A stretch of 64,000 nt of DNA from Larix kaempferi (lineage: Eukaryota > Streptophyta > Pinopsida > Pinales > Pinaceae). This document shows, in pieces, positions 20,343 to 31,821 of this stretch. The notes under the pieces were generated by a model that saw only the letters and a program-made list of their open reading frames with translations, did not search any database and had not been told where the DNA came from. The DNA lies in the NCBI GenBank assembly GCA_027924585.1, contig BSBM01001667.1, forward strand, positions 1 through 64,000. Reading direction: 5' to 3'. The first letter of the stretch is position 1; each line of letters starts with the position of its first letter. The position numbers and the translations under genes are program-made.

Positions 20343-22214
20343 ATGGATAAAAAACAAGACAAACCTGTGACTCACACTCCCTTCAATTTCTTTGACTGGA
20401 AGGCACATATGATCATCCAACTTCGGAGCAAAGGATTGTATAGAGTTACTATGGGGCTTGAAACTGAGCCAGGAGCTATTGCATTAAAATCCAAATGGTT
20501 CAATAAGCTTGATGAAGCTTATGGGTTACTTTGTTTCTCTATATCTCCAGATATTCTATTCCATATTGATTCTCTATCCACTCCAAATGAAGTGTGGACA
20601 AAGCTAGAATCTCTCTTTAGAAAATAGGACGAGCTCAGAGGTCATTTGTTGGAGATTGAGTTGATCTCTCTTAGTCCAAGAAATTTCGATTCTATGGAGG
20701 ATTTCATATCAAAATTCAAGAACCTAGAGCTTCAACTCAAGCAATGTGGCATAGAGAAAAATGATGAACAATTAATCCTTACCATTATGTCAAAACTGAG
20801 CTCAGAATACTCAGTATTTGTGTCTACTTTCCATACCACAAGACTTGGAATTCCTAATTGGAAGATGCCAAGCTTGGATGAATTCATTGATTCACTCACT
20901 AAGGAGAAGGAAAATATGGTCCAAATGAAGGATCTAAGACCCTCCAAAGACTTTTCACTTGTTGCTCATGGAGCAAAGAGTTTCAAGAAATACAAATCCA
21001 AACAAAAGATATTGTCAGATGAAGATGATTCTGATGGAGATTCCAAATCCAAGAAGATAAAGAAGGAGAAGCCCAAGTGTAATTATTTATGCAAAGGAAC
21101 TCATCCTGATAAATCTTGCTTCAATAAGAAATTGGACATCATGGCCAATATGCTTGAAGAGAATAACATATATGTTCCTGACTTTGCAAAGAAAGAACAA
21201 GGCAAGCTTGTTGTAGAACAAGAACACTATTTCCAAGCCTCTCCCAAAGGTAACAATGTTTATGATTTGAGTGCTAGAGTGAAATATAATTATTATGTCT
21301 CTGATATTGATTCACATTCTTATATATCAGAATCAGAAACATCCACTTCTTCCTTGGAACAATCTTCAGTCAGTTCATCCAAGTCTACTCTGAAAACTAG
21401 TCATTTTTTACTAGCTTCTGACTTGTCTTCTAAAAGGTATTTCCACCTCCATTCAAATATTTTAGATTATGATTTAGAAGATGATTTATAGTCTGATATG
21501 CAGTTCATTACATCTCCCACATCATATTACCAACCTTTGGATGCACAAAAGACCCTACAAAACCCAAGTTATCCAGGTAAGAAACTACACAATTCTATGT
21601 TTTCCTACACTGTGTCACTTGCCTCTGTTGCACTTTTGTCTTTCATATATTTCATTGGTTGGAAATACATGTTTTTATCATTATTTGGACTGATATTCCA
21701 CACATCTGGACCTGAACCCATCATTCATGGTTCAAAAGTCAAGTCCTCACACTCTCCAGGTTCGCTCAGCTGTCAGTGTGATCTAGTTTCTCACACTTTC
21801 CCTACCGAAACTTTGTCAAATCATGGAGACTCCAAATATTTACTGGTTTCTGATCCATATGAATCACATTCTTATATTTCAGAGTTGCATGATCTCATTT
21901 TTAACATCAGAAAGGTTCTACATCAGTTTGAGAAGAAAGTACAAGAACTAGTACACCACATTGCAGCTACAGAAGAAATTGATCATGTTGAGTTCATTGG
22001 TTATCCTTGGGAAGGAGTATGCATAGATCTTCTTTCCACCATTGATTATATTTTTAGATCTGATTATGTATGTTATAGCAACAAGAAAAATTCATTTGAT
22101 GCTCCTACATCATCAGAAGATGAACTTCATAGAGCTTCAACACATGGTTTTTGCATACACAACATTGATGCACTGATGCATGATCATGACATCCACAATC
22201 TCTTCATCAGGTAA
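20343..22214 (+). pseudogene. Gag-like ORF of the nested element, one frame with two in-frame TAG codons
   Basis: From ATG 20343 to TAA 22212-22214 a single frame of about 620 codons is interrupted only by TAG at 20625-20627 and 21489-21491. The first part (FNFFDWKAHMIIQLRSKGLY, IDSLSTPNEVWTKLESLF) and second part (LKQCGIEKNDEQLILTIMSKL, STFHTTRLGIPNWKMPSLDE) match UBN2-type Copia Gag. A Lys-rich stretch precedes a zinc knuckle, CNYLCKGTHPDKSC (from codon 246), where C-x3-C replaces the usual C-x2-C. The third part has a hydrophobic segment (SVALLSFIYFIGWKYMFLSLF), probably membrane-spanning, then a coiled-coil-like region (IRKVLHQFEKKVQELVHHI). SHSYISE occurs in both the second and third parts. 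The first TAG stands where relatives have Lys. Confidence 0.85.
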
Positions 22215-22457
22215 ATTACTCAGAAGCATCCCATTCAACTCATTCAGCTCATTCAAATGAGCAACATGATAGTATGAATACATCAAGCATGTCCATTTTT
22301 GAGGGAGGGTTTTGTTCCCATGAGGTTTTCCCTGTTTCCTCGGTTTACGTGGACTAGTTACTTTTTGTATTGGGGTGACCATAAGCCTTGTTGTTTGGGC
22401 CCTATATTTATGATATTTTTTTGATTCCCATCACATAAAGTAAGGCTTAAGGGGGGG

Positions 22458-23137
22458 TGTTGGAACATTTAAAAAACCCACTATGTCATTCTAGACTTAG
22501 GATAAAAATTAATTAATCATTTATGATTAATTTCCTGAGTTTTGACTAGGTAGAATAGGCCAATTTTGTCTTTTAGTGGACCACATGCTATCCTCATTCA
22601 AAAAAACAAATTTGGATAGATTCTGGATAATATGTCCTTGGGAGTCTGTCTGATTTTATTCCGTTCCTGAATTAGAAAGACACTATCCTGATTTAGTTAG
22701 CTTTGTCTTGTTTTTTCTACTTTCTAGTGGAAAAGATAAAGCTAGTTGAATTGGAATCTTTTGCCACTTGACCAATTCGACCTCCACATCATATATAAAC
22801 TTTTAAATCCATCAATACATCCTCTTTACCTCACTCATGAGCTTCCATACCATACTTACTAAATTCGTGAGCCTCTAGGACAGTTTTGGAAACTGCTTTT
22901 TCCACCCAGGGTTTTTTTTGTCTTTTCTAAGCCTTTTCTTTTTGCTCTTTCCATATTTCCTCAAAGGAATTCAATTTTCTCCATGGAGGATGTATTATAT
23001 ATTGTTATCATATCAATGAATAAGATACAGAGTGATTTCCACAATTTATCTTCTCTATTCTTCTTCTCTGATTGTTTGAAATATTCCATGGTGAAATTGA
23101 CTTATGAATCTAGTTCCTAGTAATTGAAAATCTCACA
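22458..23137 (+). repeat. Nested element 3' LTR (680 bp)
   Basis: Begins TGTTGGAACATTT after a run of seven G and ends AAAATCTCACA. Copia-2 integrase sequence resumes at 23138. Confidence 0.93.
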
Positions 23138-24300
23138 CTTCTTCCCATAATGAGGTAGACATATATTGATCATGGATCATGGATTTTTCAGCCTCAAATA
23201 TGGTTCTATTCTTCCTTTCGGCAACCCCATTTTGCTGAGGGTTGTATGGTACTATTAACTGTCTACATATTCCTACATCACTACATAGCTCATTAAATGC
23301 ATGTAAATCAAAGTTAGCTCCATTATCAGACCTTAATGCACGGATGTGCTTTTCTGTCTAATTTTCAATTAGGGATTTAAACTCTTTAAATTTTCTAAGA
23401 GTTTCAACTTTTAGCCTTCATGAAATAAATCCATGGCTTCCTAGAAAAAACATCTATGAACAATACAAAATATAAGAAGCCAACCAGGGAGGGGGATGAC
23501 ATGGGACCACATACATTAGCCTAATTATTAAATATAAAATCCCTTTAGATATAGTAGTACTACTGGAAATTTTTTTCTTAACGTTCTTCCCAAGTGTACA
23601 ACCCTGACATACATTATCATGCTCAAAATTAAATACAGGAATACCTTTTACCATCTTTTGAAGTCCTGGTAGCTCTTTGTAGTGTAGGTGTCCAAGCCTT
23701 CAGTGCCATAGCTCACATGGAATGATAGTTTGGTGAATCATAGCTTGAATGTACTTCCTGGGTACCTTTTAGAGTGCTCCCACTCGAACTCCAATCACAA
23801 CAACATATTCTAGGCTTTTGTTCTTCGACCATAAACATGCTTTGTTATCCATGAATATAACTCAGAATCCTTTGTCTTTAAGAACCGAAACTGAAAGTAG
23901 GTTCTTATTCAAGCCAATAACATATAGAATGTCCTCCACATGTAAAATATAACCGGTGCTCAGCTAGAATGAGGTGGATGCAACTCCTTGGATCGAATAT
24001 GTTGAGTTGTCCCCTAACTCTACCATGAATATGAACTCTTTCTCCTTTAGATCAATGATGACACTTTTGTAACCAGTCGTATGTTTAGATGTGCCACAGT
24101 CAATCAACCATGTGTTTGCATTTGTGATGACAGAGCCCAAAAGTGATGAGACAAGGTAATACTCCCTTCTTGTCTCCTTTTCTCCGAATGCATTCTTTTG
24201 AGTGATTTCATCTTCTATGGTGATAGAAGCATGAAACTTTCCTTTCCGATTTTCTTTGCAAATTTACCTTTCCTTTTTGCTTGGAAAATTTGGCGGGTTT
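23138..24300 (-). pseudogene. Copia-2 protease and integrase, N-terminal part
   Basis: On the minus strand, near 24110, the protease site reads WLIDCGTSKHTTG, with Cys in place of the usual Ser/Thr after the catalytic Asp. The GAG-pre-integrase reads LGHLHYKELPGL and GIPVFNFEHDNVCQGCTLGKN. The core ends with QQNGVAERKNRTIFEAEKSMIHDQYMS and stops at the nested insertion. Stops and small indels are frequent. The element fades out near 24300 in a Lys-rich stretch that normally follows the Gag zinc knuckle. Confidence 0.85.
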
Positions 24301-24625
24301 ATTTCCTTTCCGATGGAAATTTACCTAAGTAAGACTCCCAAGAGAGTAATTGAAAAATAATAGGACTAAGGTTGGCCACATGAAGTATAAAATTCCCAGT
24401 TTGAGTTTCCTAATTTAATTATTAATAATTTGGGAATAGTTGGCCAATAATTTTTACACAAGTTAATTTTATTAATATTGGCCTAAAATATAAAAATAAT
24501 ATTTATTTATAATTAATTAGGCTCATGAGGGCACAAAAGATGATAAGGTGGGCCTCACTTACTCAAGGTGACAACAAGATAGAAGGAAACTGAAAAAAGT
24601 AGTGAAAAGTAGGCAAGTGCATAAA
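24301..24625. repeat. LTR-like AT-rich fragment flanking the large element
   Basis: This AT-rich block resembles 38700-38960 (AATTATTAATAATTTGG and GGCCAATAATT-like words). It ends in AGGCAAGTGCATAAA, where the large element inserted. I read it as part of an older LTR that continues at 34095. Confidence 0.5.
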
Positions 24626-27452
24626 TGTCATGTCCTCGGTCACCTCGGTACCCTTTAGTGGTGAGGGGAGACACCTTTGAATCAACCTGCTAATTTTTTT
24701 CTTCTTTTTCCCAAGGAATTCAAAGGATTCGCAAGTCTGAACCCGCAATGATCAGTGGTCCGCAATCCACAATTCCACAAGCTTCGATCTGAAAGCCACA
24801 ACCGGGAATCAGAAGTCAGATCACCAAACTCAACTCCGAAAATTCTCCCCTCCGACTTCCGCATTCCGCAGTTCACGGTGCGGAAATCAGAACTCGAAAC
24901 GCCAATTACTGCTCCGATGAGAATCTCCTCCCCGAATTCCACAATCTGCAATCCGCATTGTGGGACTTGGAAGTCGGGTTCCCCAATTACTTGTCACCGA
25001 AGAAACACACCTCTGAGATTAGCAACCCACAATTCGCAATACGAAAATCGAAACTCGGAGCGCCAATTTACACCGCACCCAAAAACACGTCTTCGACTTC
25101 CACAATCCGCAATGCAGAACTCAAAATTCAGAACTCCAACTTTGCCGACCCCAAAAAAGTACCTTCCCGATTTCCACAATCCACAACCCGTATTGCAGAA
25201 CTCGGAAATGTGGAAGTCAAATTTTACAATCCTATCTATTTTTCTTTTCCGACTTCCACAATATGCAGTCCGCATGCGGAACTCAAAATTCGGAACCACC
25301 ATTTTTCAACCCCATTGAAAATGTCCTTCCGACTTCCGCAATCCACAATCCGCATTGCGGGTTTGGAAAATCAGAAGCCCGACTGCGGAAGCCCCCACTG
25401 CACAACTTCTTCAGCCCATAACTTCTTCATCCCTGGACCAAATTGGGAAAGTTTGGTACCGTTAGAAATATCTTGGAGAGATCTATGCAGCTGTAGGGTC
25501 TTCATCCACATCTGAGGACTTTGTTCCTTCCCTCATTTCACTCCAAATATGACCTTAAACATCGTCTTTACCTCTTTCACCACTCTCTAGAAGCTCTGCT
25601 CCACTCTGCCATGTCTCTTCCTCCTTCATCTGATCCATAGGGGTTCCCTTCCTTCCCAATTCCTGGCTGGGGTGTCCTGCACATTTACCAAACTTATCCC
25701 TAATTCATCAATGAACAATCTAGGGACATTACCCCAATGGAAATACAAATATGCAACAGCAGAATAAGTCATTCCCATATGCATATTCATACATCAAAGA
25801 ACATAGGGGGATGAAACCTTATACACACACATAGAATGGAATACATGCACATATTCCTCTCAGGAAGATTGATGGAAGCATGCAGAGACTTTGTTCCATT
25901 CCTCAAGCCTAGATACATATGAATACTAACATAATATAAAGAAGCAAAGGTGTAGAGATAAGGTAATGACATGCACAACAAAATGAAGCATAATGCATAG
26001 GAAACAATCCTATTTATCAATGAACCATTCACATAAGAAAGTAGATGCATGCATGTACTTAACATCCATAGCTGGAGGAAACATCATCAACACACAATGT
26101 ATCATGCATTTACCAATCCCTAACATACACCACATAATGAAACCTAATACATGGGCAGTCAACCCTATCACTCTTTTGGATCAAACCATAAATTCAGCCA
26201 TAAATAAACACATATGAATAGATGTAGAATAGGCATCATTCAAGGCATAAGGAACACTTATCTTCTATATTAAATCTCCAAGAAACCTGGCTGTGGAATG
26301 CAACGTTCCAACCCAACCATAGGTCTCTTCCCAACCTATATTATTTCAGCACTCAGAGACCAACCCTAAGATGGGGCTATGTAACCACTAAGGAGTATCA
26401 CGCAGGTTCACTCACAACTTTGTTTCACAGTCCATCAAGCCATCTAAAACACAATTCATTTGTCAAGCAAGTGGGAAAAAAGGTAGGGGTTTTCTAACTC
26501 AATAAGCTCATCCATGGAGCTATGGGAACATCCCAATGATCTCATGCAGTTCAAGCACCCCCATCACCTCCAATCTCAGCCTAATTAAGGTCCCCTTCAC
26601 TATTGAATAGTCTCTAGGGTTCCCCTTCCCTTAAAATTGACCTGGGAAAGTGTGACTGGCCTTGACTGCTAAATCAAAGTAATTGAGCTCTCCCTATCTC
26701 TATCATGCAGAACTAAAACCTCCTGGTCTCTTCCCACTGCTCTTCTGGGAGTCTCACCCACTCTCAACCACCCAATGGTTCATACCTATGGATTTCTCAA
26801 CAGAATTCGCTTCCCATGAAGGGTTTCTGTGTAATTCTTGGCTTTGCAATTCATGGTTACATAGAATCACGATTCTCTGGTTCTTCCCTCCCTGCTCAGT
26901 CTGCTAGGTCGCGTGAGGGTTCCACTCAGCTTCTGTAATCAACCAAGGTCTCGGGTATGAGAAATACGTCCTCCATGAGGTAGAGTGGATTATGGGACAA
27001 GTAAGATAGGGCTCCATACTCTGCCTTATGAATTTCAGGGCATTCCCATACTTCTTTGACCTCATGAACAGTGGTCTTCACCCACTTCCTTATAGAAACA
27101 TTCAATGGAAGCTAGGATAGTCAAATGGGTTCTCAAGGTGACAAATGGAAACCTAGGGTTCCATCCCCAACCCCCTCACCACTCCCTAGTGCATACACAT
27201 AGCCACCTAATTTAGTTGAAACCATAGCCAACCCTTGGTATTTTTATTTACATGGTATTATTTACATCATTTACATTTTTCCCATGGCTTACTAGCACAT
27301 GGTTACCATAATACCAAATACTTGCCTCTACAAGGTTGAGCATTCACTGGTAGGGCCTTGGCCTTGAGCTCCATGCTAGGAATCATACATCCCTGTCTAC
27401 AATATTTACATTACAACCATTATGGCTTAAGGGACAAAATGGGGACATTAAA
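24626..27452 (-). repeat. Large element 3' LTR (2827 bp)
   Basis: On the minus strand it runs from TTTAATGTCCCC to CGAGGACATGACA. It matches 31822-34094 over nearly its whole length, for example the GAACATTAGGG/GGGACATTA, ATACACCACA and AACCCTTGGTATTTTTATTT blocks. It is about 550 bp longer, mainly because of the repeat at 24740-25410. Confidence 0.88.
24740..25410. repeat. Minisatellite (about 95-100 bp unit) expanded in one LTR of the large element
   Basis: About six or seven imperfect units share GACTTCCRCAATCCRCAAT, GCGGAACTC and GAACTCSGAA-type words. Dense short palindromic words occur, such as TTCCGCAAT against ATTGCGGAA. The sister LTR (about 31915-32110) has only one or two units. 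The overlapping open frames on both strands (24755-25515 and 24682-25302) result from this repeat. Confidence 0.85.
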
Positions 27453-27466
27453 ATTCTTCTTCCCTT
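27453..27466 (-). other. Large element polypurine tract
   Basis: CAAGGGAAGAAGAA on the minus strand directly precedes the 3' LTR. Confidence 0.8.
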
Positions 27467-27599
27467 GAAATAACACCGTCCTTGATGTTCGAATACTTAG
27501 GAATACATACACAGTCAATACAAGTCCAAAATTTCCAAAAAAATGTTGCAAGCCTGCCCCTGCATTTTACCCCTTTAATTTGAACTTTCAGGACCAAGT

Positions 27600-28093
27600 C
27601 CCTTGGCTTCCACAAGTTGTTCCAGCTGGCTTTGATCTTCCATCTCTGTAGGTGGGAATTTCTCCACAACAATCCTTTCTTCCTCTTTACCTTCCAGCTG
27701 ATCCACAAGTCTGGAAATTCTGTGACTGCTATCCTTCTTGCTGCTCTTTGTTGGGAAGTTGCGGCGACAGTGATTTCCTCCACATTTCCAATATTTCAGT
27801 GGCTGCTTTATATTTTCTTGCTCAATTTAATTTGAGTCTTCCCACCTGGAACATTTCTTAATGGGATGATTGGATGAATGCTTCTTCATTGATCCACTGT
27901 CCTTTCCACTACTGATTGCTTCCAGAATGCTTTTTACCTCTTTTTGCAGACAAACAGAGTCCTCCAAAACCTTGTGGTTCATCTCATTCTGCTGCCTTTG
28001 TAGCTTGAGCATCTCTCCAAGATTTTCTTGGGTCTTGGAAATTGTTTGCAGAATATTTTCGGCCAACTCCAATAGCCTTTGGTCTTCTTCCAT
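27600..28093 (-). pseudogene. Gag-like remnant of the large element (coiled coil plus zinc knuckle)
   Basis: The minus strand opens at ATG 28093 with MEEDQRLLELAENILQTI, then SKTQENLGEMLKLQRQQNEM, a heptad-patterned helix likely to form a coiled coil. It ends near NHPIKKCSRWEDSN at 27827. In a shifted frame it continues KQPLKYWKCGGNHCRRNFP (from 27810), a C-x2-.-H-C-like knuckle, then RISRLVDQLEGKEE. This resembles the end of a Ty3-type Gag in plants; that family assignment is inference. Stops or shifts between the parts make it non-functional as read. Confidence 0.6.
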
Positions 28094-28099
28094 GGTCAA

Positions 28100-31000
28100 T
28101 TTTCATAGCTTCCCACACTTTGATTGCTAGCACCACTGGTATTGTAATAGTTGTAACCACTTGATTTCAATTTCTCACCTTTGAAATTCATCATTGCAAA
28201 TTTTGTTAGGTCAAGCATAATATACACATCACAATTAGTCAATTATCTTCCCAATTGACATGGAAAGTCCATGATTTATCCATGGAACTTCCACACTTTT
28301 CATGCTTTCCCAAGATACACATGAACTCATTCATGTTCATCCTTTCACAGGGAATTAACTATTTTAGCATTCACAATTTACTTCAAGCAATTAAACGTAA
28401 TCATCTTTCAGCCATAACATGCATTCAACAATTTTATGTTTTCTAAATGCATCAATCAAAAGGAAAGAGAAGAGTAAGATTTTTCCCTTCTTAGTCTTGT
28501 TCCAATCCAGAGCTACACCACCACTGTGGTTCCATGCTCGTTAGCCTTTTCACTTCAATGTGAGTGCCTGAATTTCCCTTTCTTGTTTGGCTATGACACT
28601 TAGTGTCTAAGGTCTGTCCCAAGACCTCTCAACTAGGGAACTCTCCCTAGGGTTTTCCTACAAAACCCTTGGCTGCTAGGACCCACACAAGTCCACTAGC
28701 ACCATTTTCCATTGCATCTCCTACTAAGCTATCTAGGACAGTCACATGTACGAATGCATACTTAGGATTCCTTAATAGTTCTTGCTTCCTGCAATGACCT
28801 AGGTTTCAAACAAGGAAACAACAATGTATCAGCGTGGTTGTCATATGACTTGTACATGAAAGTTTTTTATTATTCAAAATAAGAAATATATGATAATTGA
28901 ATACTTCTATGTATTGATCATTTCCTCTCTATTCCACAGGGTCTTTCTTTACTTTACAATCCTTGGGATCACCCGTGGAATGGATGTTGGCTAGCGCACA
29001 TGATACTCCAAGCCATCCAAATAGTCAATGCCAAGCCAGTACTCCGACTGGGTTCCCAGGAATTGGTGGTGCCAAACCAGTCCCATACCTATTTTTCCCT
29101 CTATGCTTTCAAGCCATCACATCCATTTGGGTCATCGGCCAATGGAAGGAAACTGTACCATGACCATTTCTAGGTCAAGGCTCTACTATAGAGCCATAGT
29201 CATATAACAACCCTTCATACACACATCAACCCTTCGCACACACATCAACCCTTCACACACACAAGGTTTTCACTTCTTCTCCTATGCAACTAGTGGTTCC
29301 CTCCTAGAACTCCATAGGTGACTCACTTGACTACAGACTATCAGGGCCCCACAATACCCGCTCACACCCCACAAGGATGATACCCCTTTTCTACTACACA
29401 TCTCCTCGGGCATATCCATCCCTTTTAGTGTTCTTTAGTGTGAGCGTAGAAAGGTTACCAATGCCCCTACAATATTCCTGAGTACCCTTTCTTCACTTTG
29501 CCTCTTAATGTGCAACACCAAATTGCATCTGTGTAAGCTGACAACACAAGAAGGATAAGCAAGTTCATTAGTATTGCTGCTACAAAATTGTAAACATATT
29601 TCATAACATTCACTATCAAATATTGAAACACCAGGAATGTGTCTATTCCCTTAGGGTGTAGTTAATATTGAAAACCCTATCATAACCCAACACCACAAAG
29701 GTGTGCACCCCCTTCCAATGTGAGCCATGTAGGCCCCTAATCACACTTCAAGGAGTCTGAAATACTATAAATAAAATAAAACATGCTCTACATATTAACT
29801 CTAGTAGCTAGACATGCAAATTCTTATCTAGGATTACATAACACTTATCCATTTGTAGATGTATTCTCTCTTTATTCATGAGGAATGAGGGCTCCCTTCT
29901 CTAATCCAGCAGTCCCTCAGTTTTCCCCCCCAAACCCTCCCACGTTCCGTAACCCACATATGCTCTCTTGGGATAATTTCACCATCTCACTCACATGGTT
30001 TACCCACATGCAGTGCAGATGAGACATCCTCACCTTGTTTGGATTTTGTAAGTGGCACCACTCTGTCCATTAGGGTTTCATGCTTGATTCCATAACACAA
30101 CCATCCACCTACAACATGCCCCTTTGACACAATTCTGGATTAGCCAAACAGTCAGTAGCACTTAACAATCAAATTCAAATATGGTTTCCATAATCACTCA
30201 ATGGCATTAATAATTAAATTCAAACACGAATTTACAATTCTGTCTACTACAGAAATTGATTTACAACCATGAGATCCTTCTCACAATTCTTGGCCTTTGC
30301 ACATGGTAGATCCAAGCCTTCATCATGGACTTACCCACATTTCCATTCCCAAAACAATCTACCTAAAGTCTGAAACTTAAATCAGCAAAACACTTTGTAA
30401 GTATTTCATGCACATAACATTTTCAATGCTTCCACAGTCACTGAAGTGATTTTCAGAATTATAACACTCAATAATTGCAACTCATGAAATGATTCTAGAA
30501 TTATCTTTAATTCATAATTTCATCCATTATTTAATTGCAATGAACATACATCACAACCATGCATTCACACAATGCATCACAACATGTGCAACCACACACA
30601 TGCATGCCAATTCACAACACTTACACAAAATTTTCATATGGATTTACTCAATGCATAACCATAAGATTTACAAGATCTTTTAATGTGCATTTACTAAATG
30701 CACCCAATGCACTACAACATTGATCAAGAACATCCTTGTGCCTACACAAGTTTGCTACCATGGTAAGTTGGACATTCCGTCCAATGCTCCAACACCATGC
30801 CCAGCCATCTCCCCAATCACTTGGTTGTCTATTTGATGTCTTCCTTCTCTACTCAACAACACATCATGAGTTTTCTCACTCCTTGGTTGTTGGAAAAGAG
30901 GTTTCACCCTAATTTAACACCAAGAGGGAATTCATGGGTGGCTGGTGTAGCACTAAAACACTACCACAATGGGACCATAAGTCCTCACTTGCTTGGTTAT

Positions 31001-31797
31001 CAACCCATAACCAACATACACATGGCATGATATACTTTCATATGAATGCAGTCATCTTACATGCATACCATTTTGCAATTATTAAACATGGATCACGGGA
31101 TTCTTACCCAATTCCCTTTCAACACTTGTACCATTTACACAAAGAAAAAATACCTGCATGGATCCCATTAGCATAATTGGTGTTACCTCATTGATCTGGC
31201 CTCTTACGAAGGACTACAAAGTCCTTCCATCATTCCTCATGACCACATATCTGCTGTACCAACCCTTCTTTACAAGGTTGCTGGTCACATGCAACATCAT
31301 CATGAACATATTCAACCATGCTTCAACCACAACAATTTTTATTAGCGTCTCATTGCACATGTAAAACCTTGCTACTTTTACCAATATGCAATATCCTATA
31401 CATGCACATACATTTCACATGTATTATGCAATATCTAGCAATATGCCTACTAGTGCATATGTATTTCAACTATCCAATCACTTGCATTTCCAACATTCTC
31501 ATGTTGTAAATCTTTGTATGTAAATATCATAAAGTATTAACACAAGAGAAAGACAGGGTTAAGGAATTATCCCTTTCCATTCCCCTTCATAGCATGGAAT
31601 TCTTCTTCCATATCATAGTTGGTCCAATTGCATGGCCTTCTCGGCCTTCTGTAGCTCTCCTGGAGAACTACAACAACTCCTTTGCACCAGGTTCACATAC
31701 TTGTTGCTCACATTGCTTTTAGAATCATGACCAAGTCCAACTTGGCCTCTCTTGGACTAACTTGTAAGCTTATACTTGGCCCAAGAAGCCCCATTGT
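28100..31797. other. Non-coding interior of the large element
   Basis: 3.7 kb with no frame above background and no pol motif. It is rich in ACATGCAT- and CACATTT-like words and in CA/ACA runs (about 29220-29270). Short open frames here share no features of a gene. Confidence 0.7.
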
Positions 31798-31803
31798 TGT
31801 AAC

Positions 31804-31819
31804 TTGGGATTTGATACCA
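31804..31819 (-). other. Large element primer-binding site
   Basis: TGGTATCAAATCCCAA on the minus strand, 2 nt inside the 5' LTR. The first eight bases match the tRNA-iMet complement. The rest departs from the standard, so another primer tRNA is possible. Confidence 0.7.
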
Positions 31820-31821
31820 TT

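Larger units (their letters stand above)
19584..23137 (+). mobile_element. Nested gag-only LTR retrotransposon (non-autonomous)
   Basis: The 3.55-kb element has LTRs at 19584-20262 and 22458-23137, a PBS (TGGTATCAGAGC at 20263-20274) and a G-run polypurine tract (to 22457). It interrupts the Copia-2 integrase. Flanks are ATTCT and CTTCT, a target duplication with one mismatch. The interior is 2.2 kb and encodes only a Gag-like protein with an extended C-terminal region. There is no protease, integrase, RT or RNase H. It would depend on proteins of another Copia-type element. Confidence 0.9.
16014..24300 (-). mobile_element. Copia-2: 5'-truncated Ty1/Copia element, split by a nested insertion
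   Basis: On the minus strand the order is a zinc-knuckle-proximal region and protease (about 24300-23950), GAG-pre-integrase (about 23700-23560), integrase core (23550-23138, then 19583-19270), RT (about 18985-17900), RNase H (17900-17464), polypurine tract (17444-17460) and a 3' LTR (16014-17443). The 5' LTR, PBS and most of gag are missing. The element at 19584-23137 lies precisely within the integrase. Many stops and frameshifts show it is dead. LTR family and motifs differ from Copia-1. Confidence 0.85.

Noticed and set aside
24682-25515. Open frames of up to 187 codons on both strands
   Set aside because: They arise from the LTR minisatellite; the peptide repeats follow the DNA period.
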